From assembly GCA_947396885.1 (NCBI GenBank), contig OX377205.1, forward strand, positions 76,232,969 through 76,296,968: 64,000 nucleotides of DNA. Reading direction: 5' to 3'. Under the pieces are notes generated by a model. That model ran no database searches. It was given only the letters and a program-made list of their open reading frames with translations, and was not told where the DNA came from. The position numbers and the translations under genes were made by a program. This DNA comes from Heligmosomoides polygyrus polygyrus (lineage: Eukaryota; Nematoda; Chromadorea; Rhabditida; Heligmosomidae). Below, piece by piece: positions 32,790 through 42,529 of this stretch (the stretch's first letter is position 1; every line of letters begins with the position of its first letter).

Positions 32790-34745
32790 TTTATAGTGGA
32801 GGCTATACACATCCATGGTTTACTAGATGACATTAGCTTTAACAAATTGGTCAATTCAGTAGATATCAGGGGAGTCTTAGGTATAGACAGGTATGAAAAG
32901 TGCTCTTTTGTATTCTTATGTAACCTTCCGATTTCACATAACATCTTCAACTTTAACAAAACTGTGAGGTTTCTTAATAAAGATCGGCTACATGAGATAA
33001 TCAGTAACAATTGCCTTTGTAATATGAATCAATATTTTTGCACTCCAGGGTACCTAAAGCCTCGATAAGGAATAAGGTCTCCATTCCCTGGCATCTCGTA
33101 GAAAAATCGTTGATATTTGCATGGCATCTATAAGCTACTCCATCAACCGCGTTATAAGGAATCCAGTTTCTTTACAATGCAAGCTGCTCACACTAAGGGA
33201 GAGCATGAAAAGATTTTCCTCTACTGCCCTAGGAGCAGTTTTAAGGTAGGCCTCTCCCCTCACAGGGCAGCAAGTGCTTATCTTAGCGTGACGAAATACA
33301 GGCAATCCTCCTCCTTTTCTCTGGGGCAGCTTAAGCCGTCATTTCAAAAATCGTTACTGAGTCGTAAGGTACAGGACCGAGGTGTCTTTTTGTTTCTTTG
33401 ACTCTGGGTTGTTCGTAAGTAGGCTGTGTTGTGCTATTTTCGATTGCAGATCTGACATCATTTCATTTAATTTGTTGCTATGAATTTACGGTTTTTACCT
33501 GAGTAGTTTTTGATGTTGCGCTTCGGTTGTAACTGTTCTATTGGTGTGTCTGTGTATCGTGTATCTAGCGGCCGTGCTTGTCGCGTTCGTATTGAATAAA
33601 TAAATAAATAAATAAATTATAAAATTTTCATGATATTACTGGGGATTTGAACATAGTTTAAGATAAAGGCCTGTACAACATCATGACAAAGAGCAACAAA
33701 ATTTAGATTACCTACATCCATTGATCACGATAGTGTTGAAAGTTGGATTAAAGAAACCGTTCCTAAGATTATCAAAAATTTTAGAAACAAACACAAGCTG
33801 GATAATGTCAATTGTGTATACATTAACAGCTTCCTACAGAACTCCTTTAAAGACCGTCTCTATACTCCCTAGCTAAAGAGGATCTAAGTGTAGGTTGTAA
33901 CGTCTTTAAATATAGCCACTATTATCAAAGATACATAATTTGCCCCTTAGACAAGGCAATAGTAACTATGGTATATTCTGCAAAAAACTTTATATAACCG
34001 CAATAGCTCATGAGATGGGTTTTAATTTGAATACCTTTGCAGAAATGGTTCTAATAGTACCTATAAACCACATAATAAAAAGGATAGCAATGAACTTCTT
34101 GGCTTACATAAAAAGGCGTGTAGTGACTTTGGTCTGGATAATCTAAATACACATTATATACATGGCATACCCAAGCTTCACAAAAACCCTAATACGTTTC
34201 GATATCTAACTGCAGCTTCTAATAGCTCTATTGAGCCTATTTCCCTCGAACTAAACAAGATTTTTAATTTACTAAGATCTTATTTTAAACATTATGTTAA
34301 CTCAATTAGCTATAGAATTAAGCACTTTTATAGAGTATTGGTCTTTTGTCAACAGTTACATTATTGCCAACAATTACTAACTCTACTCACATTGACGATT
34401 TTCACAGTTGTTATCTAGATTTAGACATAGCTATTGATAACAACATAATTCGTACAAAAAATCATAACATAACAAAACTGATAGTTTTAGTTTTGAGGTT
34501 AAAAGACTTTCACATCCTACATCTCTAATCAGCTTAGGTGCAAAAAATGCAGCAATTTATACAGAAGTTTGGAGAATCTCCAGAACCTGCACATGTTCAG
34601 AAGATTTTTTAGAATGTATCAATACTCGGATTAGTAATAGTAATGTTTTCAAGTGCTTAGCTAATAACAAGTTTATCTTGCATAATTACAAACTTTTATG
34701 TTATCCTCGAGGTCTGTCAGCACCCACCCGTGATACGGGGATGGG
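32790..34745 (+). pseudogene. Reverse-transcriptase relic A of a YLDL...TKxY-type lineage
   Basis: Plus-strand pieces in order: ISFNKLVNSVDIRGVLGIDR, NMNQYFCTPGY (to about 33050), then after an interruption DITGDLNIV, VESWIKETVPKIIKNFRNKH, CPLDK, FCKKLYITAIAHEMGFN, HGIPKLHKNPNTFRYLTAAS, CYLDLDIAIDNNIIRTK, and NAAIYTEVWRISRTCTCSED with FLECINTRISNS. PKLHK and the YLDL...TK region are features I associate with retroelement RTs related to Penelope-type or similar groups, but I cannot place it firmly. Stops and frameshifts are throughout. Relic B at 36.9-39.6 kb is the same lineage. Confidence 0.55.
33070..33620 (+). mobile_element. CR1-like 3' tail inserted in RT relic A
   Basis: C-terminal coding remnant EKIFLYCPRSSFKVGLSPHR and AASAYLSVTKYRQSSSFSL (about 33200-33330), then a T-rich 3' UTR ending in (ATAA)n at about 33593-33618, as in the CR1-like element ending at 21172. 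It interrupts relic A between TPGY and DITGDLNIV. Boundaries are approximate. This is a severely 5'-truncated copy. Confidence 0.65.
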
Positions 34746-35001
34746 CCGGCCGTTACATATTGTGAACATAAAATACTAGAGAAACTTTTGTGAATATTTC
34801 ACAGCTAATTTATGAATATTTAGTCTTTCTAGTTCTATAACACAATATAATCACCATACATCTTCCAGTCTTATAATAGATGTACCCGTCTTCTTATACA
34901 ATCTCTGCCAACTTCATTACATGCAGTTTGTGCACTTGCACCTTCTCCAAGCTTTCCTATCGTTGTAGCTAGTATTTTAAGTTCTGGCACGTTTTATGGT
35001 G
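34746..35001. other. Flank, no feature
   Basis: AT-rich. It ends in the 8-bp TTATGGTG duplication (34994-35001) of the next element. Confidence 0.4.
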
Positions 35002-35105
35002 TACAAGAATCTAGATAACGGAAAAAGCATTGCCGACTTACCGTAATCCAAAATTGCGTAAGCGGTGTGTTGTGCATTTACGACACGCTTTGTTTCACGA
35101 GATTT

Positions 35106-35537
35106 TCACGCGTAGCATGCCTTGGGAATAATTCGGCGGAGAGTCGTTGGATACACCGACCTCAGAAAGGGGCGGGGCGAGGGGCGACCCGAGTACAAGA
35201 TGTCCGGGTCCCTGCCTTGACATGGAGGCATCGCGTTTCTAAGCACTTCCCTTGGCCCTGCAGATCTATCCTGAACTGATTTCGTTCTTGAAACAAAAGT
35301 CAGAATCTTGTTCAGCATATTTGGAGAAAAAGAGCTTACAGCTGCAGCCCCAAGGCTTTCTTCAGATGCCGCCACATTGCTCAGTACTAAGGCGTCGTCC
35401 GCATTTTCCGACAAGCACAGCAACATCTTTTCGAGATATGTCATGACAACAACGCGACCATTCACTAGAAAATTCTTCAACACAAGGAAAATTGTGTAAT
35501 CCTTGGAAAGAGAGGACGGTGAGCCGGTTTTGCGCAC
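35106..35537 (-). CDS. Unidentified ORF inside the 1.6-kb TIR element
   Basis: 143 codons on the minus strand. The central part, VVVMTYLEKMLLCLSENADD then ALVLSNVAASEESLGAAAVS and SPNMLNKILTFVSRTKS, is helix-prone and gene-like. The C-terminal third is Arg/Pro-rich from a GC-rich block and looks untranslated. A possible donor or acceptor lies around TCAGTTCAG near 35278. It could be a captured host exon, the remains of a transposase or chance. Not recognised. Confidence 0.3.
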   Translation of the reverse strand: MRKTGSPSSLSKDYTIFLVLKNFLVNGRVVVMTYLEKMLLCLSENADDALVLSNVAASEESLGAAAVSSFSPNMLNKILTFVSRTKSVQDRSAGPREVLRNAMPPCQGRDPDILYSGRPSPRPFLRSVYPTTLRRIIPKACYA

Positions 35538-35771
35538 AATACGGATAACCCTTCAATGTGGAACTCCTGACCGGAATCACACATAGTCTCTAGTTGAGGG
35601 AAAATTTTAAAGAATTGCGTCGAAAATTGAAAGAATCTAGAGAGAAGAGCGACCTTCTCCTCTCCTCAGTTGCCTCCATGATCGAACCGACTGGAAAATG
35701 ACTTAAGAGTTCCCCGAGATGCGTTTTCCAATCGTCTCCTATCAGCTGTTAGGTTTTTTGAGGACATCACG

Positions 35772-36035
35772 TCAATTGACGACGGTTTCGCGCGCAGCAA
35801 ACTTGTCCAAATACGGCGGCGCGGCCAGGGCGGGAGTTGGCGGCGGGCAGCTCGGTGTACCGAAAGAGTGCCCCCCGAATAATTCCCCTGCAGCATTTAA
35901 TTGTATCTTAAGGTTATCGTCGATGAACCATAGCATTTCTTGTGTAAAATCAAACAAGCTTTTTTCATAGTCCTCCTTCCTCCCTTCTTGGAGCTTGTGA
36001 TTATCAAAACACCTCGATTCTCTCAATCGTAGCAC
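35772..36035 (-). CDS. Unidentified ORF inside the 1.6-kb TIR element
   Basis: 87 codons on the minus strand: KLQEGRKEDYEKSLFDFTQE, MLWFIDDNLKIQLNAAGELF, then a Pro/Ala-rich stretch (CPPPTPALAAPPY). The first half is acidic and helix-like. The Pro-rich half coincides with a GC-rich island. No known motif. Together with the ORF at 35106-35537 it may represent broken exons of one captured gene. Confidence 0.25.
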   Translation of the reverse strand: MLRLRESRCFDNHKLQEGRKEDYEKSLFDFTQEMLWFIDDNLKIQLNAAGELFGGHSFGTPSCPPPTPALAAPPYLDKFAARETVVN

Positions 36036-36648
36036 AGTTGAGCCGTTGTTTGTTTCTTGGCATCAGAACAAAAGAGGTTAAAGTAGATAAATGAAGGAAA
36101 ACTAGTTGCTGGAATGTAAATCAAACCAGATTTTTGCCCCCACGTAAATCAAAACCATATTTTTGCACCATTTGATCCCCCACGCACATTGGATGAAGAG
36201 TTTGGCACGTCTTTGAACCCCTACGCACATTCGACGCGGAAAGTTTGTAGATCCAGATAGATTTCATTAAGATTGAGTCAGATACTTCATTCTGAATGTA
36301 ACAGATTAAATACGAAAGCCTCGACCAAACTAATAGAACAACATTGAAGTGGACGTATCCCTATAAAAAAGTGTAGATTCTAGGAGGGTTTTGAACAAAA
36401 CCGACTGTGTGACACATAAACTCAGTAAGGAACTGAACTTCACAACCCCGATTCGCAAGTGCAGTTCCAAAGTGCATTTCCTTCGCATTCACTGCCTTCC
36501 GGTTTCGTAACAGCTGTTGTAGAGTGCTTTCCCTTAGCGTTCGCCGTGAAAAAGGGCGTATCGTGAATGCACAACCCACCCCTTACGCAATTTTGGATTA
36601 CGGTAAGTCAGCACTGCTTTTTCCGTAATCTGGTTCTTGATTATGGTG

Positions 36649-36899
36649 AAGGTAGTGTAATTGCACTCAATATCACACAGGCAACAGTAGATTTGCTCCA
36701 TTAACATCTACTCACTTTCGCGCCTCTTTTTACACTGAATATTGGTTTGCTCTTTAAATAGCGCTCATTTCTCAACATTTCCAGTTCTTTTTCTTGTTTG
36801 ACGTTTTCTCTTTTTCTCTTTACCGTCTGCCTCGGGTTTTCTACTTGAACAGATTTACATAATAACTATTCGATTACAAATCTTATCACTAACCGCTGC
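36649..36899. other. Flank, no clear feature
   Basis: Sequence just right of the 1.6-kb TIR element. It may belong to the 5' part of RT relic B. Confidence 0.3.
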
Positions 36900-37346
36900 T
36901 TTTTATTCGACCTCCATTTATTCCAACAGCTACTATATTTTTTATTAGTGGAGTTTATCCCAATATCAGGTGAATTATTCCTTGAACATTCAATTCTCTA
37001 TCTTTATTAGTCACTCCTTAACAGATATTAGAGGTACTACTCTTAAACGTTTTTCTACAAACCCCACCAACATGTTGACTAATATTCCACATGCCATTAT
37101 CAATAAAGACACAGCTGGCCTCATTTACATATGTTTCCGTAATGCCAATAAAAAATTCTTAGCAGTGAACTTTGAACTAACAACTACGGTTACGGAATAA
37201 CAATATTCTATTAAAAATTACTTGTAAAACAAGCTTTTTAGACCTTTTAGACACGTGGTAATGCTGTATCTATTATCCTAAACAAGATCTATAACAATAT
37301 ACTGCAGTTAGAAATTACTCACCTGGAAGATAGTAGATGTAATTAC

Positions 37347-37349
37347 TTA
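37347..37349. repeat. TTA target duplication of the Tc4/Tc5-like fold-back
   Basis: TTA at 37347-37349 and 39285-39287. The reconstructed empty site is CTTAG, a perfect match to the CTNAG target of Tc4/Tc5. Confidence 0.85.
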
Positions 37350-37651
37350 CGAGGAAGGTCAAAGAGGTCACCGTGGAGTTTCTCAAAGCGACATATATAG
37401 GGTTGTAGGGCGTTGCCTGGGAAGCGCCATAGTGGTTTCCAAATTTCCTGCGGACCTCTGGGTAGGTCAAAAATGGCAAAAAACTGAACCGCTTCAGTGC
37501 GGGCCGATAACGCAAAACTGACGCCTGGAATACCCTTGTCGTGCCCACAAATATACCTGCAAAAGGTTTGGAGCTTCAATCATCGCTAGAACCTAGGAAT
37601 TGATGAATTCCTAATTGAAGCGAGACGGCGCATTCACGGGAGGCGCGCGCC

Positions 37652-37735
37652 ACTGGGGCGCCTGCGGCTGAATGGCTGGGTGGTTAGCGTGGAGGACTTG
37701 CGGGAGAGAGGTCGAGGGTTCGATTCCGGCGTAGT
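37652..37735 (+). repeat. tRNA-Ser-like sequence in the left fold-back arm
   Basis: GAATGGCTGGGTGGTTAGCG, GGAGGACTTGCGGGAGAG and GGGTTCGATTCCGGCG resemble the D-arm, anticodon region and T-arm of a class II tRNA (Ser-like). The copy in the right arm is at about 38895-38985 in inverse. It is probably a captured SINE/tRNA head and not a functional tRNA: the acceptor stem is not evident. Confidence 0.6.
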
Positions 37736-38186
37736 GGTTTCTGCATTGCTGGGCGCACATCTTGCGTTTTTGCCACCGTGAAGTGCTTTTCTGTCACGAC
37801 TAGGTGTCATATTCGATTTCTAACCCTGATTTCAACCTTCTGTTATACGATTTTACTTCAAACACAATCACGCTAATGAATATGCAATGAACTGTTTAAC
37901 AGTTGTGGTAACGTTCTATAAAACACGCGAAGCAGAGCAGCTTCTAACACCAGCAGCAGCGGATAAATGCCAAGGAACAGCAGCCGGAAACTTCCTGGCA
38001 GGACGTGTCGACAGGCACTTCATCGAAGGCGTAGTCCGCCGGTGTTGAGAAGTGCCCCGGATGCGTGTCCACATATCCAGCTGCCACCCACGCGTACGCA
38101 AAGCACCTTCGGAATACCGGAGCGCAGAATTGCCTATACGTCTGACTGACCACCTGCAAGGACGGGCGCCTTGAAAATTGCCTTTA

Positions 38187-38516
38187 AAATTTAAATATCA
38201 AGTGAGCTGGTCCGAAGCGATTCGTGATTACCTTTAAAGTATTGTCTCTTGAGAAGCAGTTGAAATGCGGAAGGAACTGGAGCAAATGTTTATGAATTCG
38301 CCGGATGAACCGTTTGAAAAGCCGGAAGAAGTATAAATCGAGAGGCTGGCAAAGGCTCGTCGCTCCTGGCGGTATTGTCATCAGCTTAAGCTCTGTTCCA
38401 GCAGGCACCTCGGAAACGAGGTTCTCGGGATCCCTGAACCCATGCCAGCTGTCAAGGAGGACAATGGTTAGGAGTGCTGCCGAAGAGCCAACCACGCATT
38501 CTCGAAAGAAACGCGG
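38187..38516 (-). pseudogene. Tc5-type DDE transposase fragment
   Basis: Minus-strand frame in the fold-back centre: ALLTIVLLDSWHGFRDPENL, then PAGTELKLMTIPPGATSLCQ and PLDLYFFRLFKRFIRRI, then RDNTLKVI. LLLDSW contains the second acidic residue of a DDE transposase, and the IPPGxTSLxQPLD block is a pogo/Tc5-like signature. The N-terminal DNA-binding domain and the remaining catalytic residues are missing, with arm sequence on both sides, so it is an internally deleted non-autonomous copy. Confidence 0.8.
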
Positions 38517-39610
38517 GACTTGTTGCTTACATGTAGCGCGCGTGCGTGGCAGGTGGATATGTGGACATGCATCCGGGGCACTTCTCAACACCGGCGGACT
38601 ACCCCTTCGATGAAGTGCCTGTCGACACGCCCTGCCAGGAAGCTTCCGGCTGTTCTTCCTTGGCATTTATCCGCAGCTGCTGGTGTCAGAAGCTGCTTTG
38701 ATTCGCGTGTTTCATAGAACGTTACCACAACTGTTAAACAGTTTATTGCATATTCATTAGCGTCACTTGTGTTTTGAAGTAAAATCTTATCACAGAAGGT
38801 TGAAATCAGGGTTAGAAATCGAATATGACACCTAGTCGTGACAGAAAAGGACTTTACGGTGGCAAAAACGCAAGATGTACGCCCAGCAATGCAGAAACCA
38901 CACCGCCGGAATCGAACCTCGACCTCTCTCCCGCAAGTCCTCCACGCTAACCACCCGGCCATTCAGCCACAGGCGCCCCAGTGGCGCGCGCCTCCCGTGA
39001 ATGCGCCGTCTCGCTTCAATTAGGGATTCATCAATTCCTAGGTTCTAGCGATGATTGAAGCTCCAAACCTTTTGCAGGTATATTTGTGGGCACGACAAGG
39101 GTATTCCAGGCGTCAGTTTTGCGTTATCGGCCCGCACTGAAGCGGTACAGTTTTTTGCCATTTTTGACCTACCCAGAGGTCCGCAGGAAATTTGGAAACC
39201 ACTATGGTGCTTCCCAGGCAACGCCCGACAACCCTATATATGTCGCTTTGAGAAACTCCACGGTGACCTCTTTGACCTTCCTCGTTAGACTTACGCATTT
39301 GGGTAGAGGATGATAAAGTTTACACTAAAATGTATAATAAAACAGATACTTTAAGCTTCAAAGTCCTGAAATGACCGCACTACAATTCTTCTATCAGTAG
39401 TAATGTTGAAAATGCTATTATTTATGCCAAAACCCTTAGAATTGCTAGAACTTGTGTATTTTTTGATGACTTCAAAGACTGGTGTAACCAACTTAGCAAA
39501 AATCTTGAGTCTGCATACAGTACCTGTGTTTATAAAAATGTATTTATAGCTTATAAATATGGTCTTTATATTCATAAAGGAGCTCGTTGTTTGATATCAT
39601 GTGTACAGGG

Positions 39611-39920
39611 TTAACCCTTTCCTTCCCCCTCGCTTTCTTCGTCCACTCCAAACTTCTGCTATTACTGGCTGTGAGCAGCATTGCTTATGGTTAGCTAAAT
39701 GGCTTTCAAACACTGCCTTCTGATGGTCAGCTATAGCGCAGCTGGCTTGGGGATGTCCTGTGGTTGCGTGGCGCATGCGTCGCGGGTTGGTTACCGCGCT
39801 CCATACCGCTTATTTATTGCCACTCTCCACGACACCAGTTCGATCGACTAGGGGCACTTGGAACCTTGAGCAGTATATGTTGCGAGTTTGCTGCCAGTTT
39901 CCTTATCCTATTAGGCCTGA
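39611..39920. other. No recognisable gene
   Basis: Contains a weak tRNA A-box-like TATAGCGCAGCTGG at about 39732 and TGGCGCATGCGTCGCGGGTTG near 39768. It could be an eroded SINE but is not matched to the families above. Confidence 0.3.
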
Positions 39921-40066
39921 GTTATACTCCCGCGGGAGCATCCGCGGAAGGGCGGGAATCGCGCCGAGACTCCTCACCTGGCCAATCGCCGCGCCTCGCC
40001 ACGCCTGCCTCCGCCGTGCACCATTGGTCCGCGGACGTTCCGCGGATGCTCCCGCGGGAGTATAAC
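39921..40066. mobile_element. 146-bp GC-rich MITE with 29-bp perfect TIRs
   Basis: Left end GTTATACTCCCGCGGGAGCA continues 9 more bases, all matching the inverse of the right end. Each TIR also contains short self-palindromes (CCCGCGGG, TCCGCGGA). If the duplication is TA, the element is Tc1/mariner-sized, but the border is ambiguous. Perfect TIRs suggest a young copy. Non-coding. Confidence 0.8.
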
Positions 40067-40580
40067 AGATGCCTTAGATAATTGATTTCTTCCCGCCCAT
40101 TTAGAACATTCTAGCCTTTCTTCCAGTCCTTCTCGACCATTGTCGAAGGATTCATTCGCATCACACACGCACTCTTTCGCTGCGGTGTTGTTTCCTGTTC
40201 TACGCTCTCCATCTTTCCTTCCTGCTCTCCTCATGTTTCAATACTCTCGTTTAAACACTTTTTTTGTTTTAACAGTTTTTGTCTAGTCCACGTTTTTCAG
40301 GCTGCGTTTATCGGATGCGTTTGTTTCGACTTGTGGTTGACGCTCCATGTGTGGTTCTGTATTTAGCCATTTGCAGAATTATTCCACTAGTCTGTTATTG
40401 TATATTCGATATATGTAATTTGTGGTCAACTGTTGTGGATATTATACAAAATGCAGGTTAGTTTACCTACACTCATTTCCCAAAAAGCCTTCTCTACTTG
40501 CTGATATTCCTTGAATTTGCTCGTCCAGGTTAGGATCGAAACGAGCATAACTATCTTATTTTTGTCTTTCTCTACTGCTT
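40067..40580. other. No recognisable gene
   Basis: A short ORF at 40279-40461 ends in a possible splice donor (CAGGTTAGT at about 40455). No family assignment. Confidence 0.3.
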
Positions 40581-40581
40581 C

Positions 40582-40731
40582 CAACGAGCCCGTGATGCGA
40601 TGTCACGCAAGACGATGTAGAATTGAATGGTACCATATTCGCTGCACGGGTTTAAAGGTAATGCAGGAACTCCATGGTTCTGGTTCCATGGTCAAGAGAA
40701 GTTTGCCGCCCGAGAGATACCAGTGCTGAAG
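40582..40731 (+). CDS. Possible PHD-finger exon
   Basis: Following a pyrimidine-rich tract (TTTGTCTTTCTCTACTGC), the frame reads EPVMRCHARRCRIEWYHIRC then TGLK. The spacing C-x4-C-x4-WYH-x2-C-x-GL matches the second half of a PHD zinc finger of the kind seen in ING-type proteins or retroelement ORF1 proteins. The frame runs on to PPERYQC and a stop. AAAGGTAATG at about 40657 could be a splice donor. The first zinc ligands are not found upstream. A host exon or a retroelement remnant are both possible. Confidence 0.3.
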
Positions 40732-41088
40732 CGAGGACCTGGTCTGGAGCTCGAAAGGGTGACCGAGGAAAAAATTGTCAGCGACGACGAGATAGCGAGC
40801 GAGACCGGCCAAGCGAATGAGCCCGGCAACGGAGCCGTGCAAAGTCCACTGTCATGGACAACAGTAAACTGCGTAAATCACATATCTTCGATTGAGCGCA
40901 CACCATACAATAAGATGTCCACAGCAAAGCTCACATTTGACAAGGCAGTCTTGAAATCAGAATGTTACACAACCTGCGGAAGTGACCTACACCTACCGGA
41001 CCTAACTCCATTGTGGATGGTCCCTCTTGAACACTGGAAATTCTCGTTGACCATTATCAGCATCTTTGCAATCATAATCATGAGCTAA
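40732..41088 (+). CDS. Unidentified ORF with hydrophobic C-terminus
   Basis: Part of an open frame starting at 40627 (153 codons). It has an acidic middle (LELERVTEEKIVSDDEIASE), a Cys-containing stretch (SECYTTCGSDLHLPDL) and a C-terminal hydrophobic segment (FSLTIISIFAIIIMS). I do not recognise it. The N-terminal part overlaps the possible PHD exon in another frame, so it may start later or be an exon. Confidence 0.25.
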   Translation, partial: RGPGLELERVTEEKIVSDDEIASETGQANEPGNGAVQSPLSWTTVNCVNHISSIERTPYNKMSTAKLTFDKAVLKSECYTTCGSDLHLPDLTPLWMVPLEHWKFSLTIISIFAIIIMS

Positions 41089-41245
41089 TACTCACGGCAA
41101 TTCAGTGTGTTTTTAACCCAGCCGTGAGATATTTACGCTGTCTCCTCACTGGTAGACGAACGGACCAATAGAAGACCCCGAAATGAAGAGACAGTAATGC
41201 GACCAACTCGCCCCACCCTCTTCCAAATTTTATTCGTCTTCAGCT

Positions 41246-42165
41246 AATGGCTGACGACATCGACCCCGGAAATCAGATGATCCAGCTGGAACACCAAGCA
41301 GGAATTGATGCGCTCGTACAGACGGTGACCATCATGTCAGGCCGGCATGATTTCTTTCTAACTATGATCTCTTAGCTGAAAGACCGAAGTCCCAACCCTT
41401 CTTGACACACTCCTCCCAAATCTAATTGCGTTTTTTGCATCGTCGGTGAAAACTTAGACGCTCACCACTCCGCTAGATGCCACCGAGTGTCGCGTGCAGT
41501 GAGAGCTTCCGAGCTTCACCTATGCGCAAGATGTCTCCAAGCAGAGCAGGGGAAGAACTGCTCGGAGAAATGCAACATTTGACTTGGTGAACACAGTTCG
41601 GTCCTCTGTTCTGCCCAGGCAGGCCCTTCGCGAAAGAGGCGCACGACCTAGCCTCACCGCAGACGTTCTCCACTGTCATATTCGCACTACCATCGTCATA
41701 CCACTCGTCGCCTCGCCGTCTTTCCTGTGTTCCGCAGCCTCGCCTCATCCACCGTCGCTTTCTCTCTCCCCTAGCCCGTCGCCTTCCTCGTCCACTCGCC
41801 ATTTCCTCTCAACGGCCGTCTTCTGCCGTTCTGCCGCGTCAGTCGTCATTTCGTTGTCATCACTTCATCAACGTCGTCGACTGCGGCCTGTCGCCACTGG
41901 ACGCTGCTATCGTTTCGATTATGATCGAGTACAGCAACATCAACTTGGAGGAAGACGTCGGCAGTAATGATCTATGTTGCTTTGTTTACCTGCGCATATA
42001 CTGTACTTTCGGGTCGCCGGGAGTGTCGCGTCAGCGATGCACGAGCCTCGGCCTCCGACTGGCACTTGTTGCACTGTAGCCTTCATGTGCGGTCGCCGAC
42101 CGCAGTAGAGATAAAGCCGCCATTCTTATTGACGCGACTTGATTCTCTCCTGAACACACCCTCAA
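41246..42165 (+). mobile_element. LTR-retrotransposon remnant (gag zinc knuckles and possible LTR)
   Basis: A short ORF starts MADDIDPGNQMIQLEHQAG (41246). From about 41428 the frame reads CVFCIVGENLDAHHSARC, later LCARCLQAEQGKNCSEKC, then after one TGA LGEHSSVLC. This is a series of Cys/His knuckles like gag proteins of nematode LTR elements. A TG...CA segment from about 41972, with GAGATAAAGCCGCCATT near 42109-42125, could be a 3' LTR with a polyadenylation region. pol is absent. The LTR assignment is tentative because no second LTR was found. Confidence 0.4.
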
Positions 42166-42375
42166 TGTGCAGGGGCACAAACGTATTACGATCTAAAATT
42201 GTATGCAATGATTAAGAATACTAATGAAAGATGTAACTATGAAGAGAGTCCGAAGGCAAAGAACATCTTAAGATTATTAATGAGGTCCTGCCCTCAGAGA
42301 TGTTCTCTGTTATGTGAATAAAAAAGACAGGTATGTGTGACCAATAACGAGTACCAGAGACGAAGTGAGACGTGA
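42166..42375. other. Spacer
   Basis: AT-rich, no feature. Confidence 0.3.
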
Positions 42376-42500
42376 TCAACAACAAAATTATGTAACCTGA
42401 TGTTGCAAAATCTTTCGTTGCGATCAAAGCCCCGCCAGGCGGGACATGGACCTGCACTTGCTTCTAGATAGGATGTTAACCCATTAGGCTATCAGCAAAG
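42376..42500 (-). mobile_element. tRNA-like SINE, family S3 (copy 2)
   Basis: On the minus strand GATAGCCTAATGGGTTAACA resembles an A-box region. GTGCAGGTCCATGTCCCGCC is the B-box core, followed by TTTGATCGCAACGAAAGATT. It faces copy 3 across a ~30-bp gap, giving a loose inverted pair. Confidence 0.55.
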
Positions 42501-42529
42501 CAAATGTGTGTTGCATCCGCCATATCCTC

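Larger units (their letters stand above)
35002..36640. mobile_element. 1.6-kb TIR DNA transposon with perfect 8-bp duplication
   Basis: TTATGGTG occurs at 34994-35001 and 36641-36648. The ~100-bp terminal inverted repeats include CTTACCGTAATCCAAAATTG and CGTAAG, GATAACGGAAAAAGCA (left) and its counterpart GATTACGGAAAAAGCA (right). Each TIR can itself fold into a hairpin (TTACGG/CCGTAA). The interior holds unassigned minus-strand ORFs. The 8-bp duplication suggests hAT-like or a similar superfamily. No recognisable transposase, so probably non-autonomous. Confidence 0.8.
37350..39284. mobile_element. 1.9-kb Tc4/Tc5-like fold-back transposon
   Basis: Ends CGAGGAAGGTCAAAGAGGTC and its inverse. 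The inverted arms run ~700-760 bp inward (37350 to about 38110 and about 38515 to 39284). They include shared blocks such as CGCAAAACTGACGCCTGGAA/inverse and AGTGCCCCGGATGCGTGTCC/inverse. The unique centre (about 38110-38515) encodes a transposase fragment on the minus strand. The TNA duplication within CTNAG is the established hallmark of Tc4 and Tc5 of Caenorhabditis, and Tc4 is itself a fold-back. It lies in RT relic B. Confidence 0.88.
36900..39610 (+). pseudogene. Reverse-transcriptase relic B (same lineage as relic A), split by a fold-back
   Basis: Left part: HAIINKDTAGLIYICFRNAN (about 37088-37150), corresponding to FCKKLYIT of relic A, then ILNKIYNNILQLEITHLEDS and RCNYL up to 37349. 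Right part: DLRIWVEDDKVYTKMYNKTD (from 39288), TLSFKVLK, then SSNVENAIIYAKTLRIARTC and VFFDDFKDWCNQLSKNLESA (to about 39510). Joined at the CTTAG target site they give CNYLDLRIW in frame, matching CYLDLDIAI of relic A. This pins both the lineage and the insertion point. In-frame stops show it is dead. Confidence 0.65.

Noticed and set aside
37652..37735. Functional tRNA-Ser gene
   Set aside because: No proper acceptor stem, and an inverted copy is present in the other transposon arm; treated as a captured tRNA-like module.
37315..39313. ORFs at both ends of the 1.9-kb fold-back as genes (for example 39055-39288 and 37343-37579)
   Set aside because: Identical peptides arise from the inverted arms and carry no known domain.
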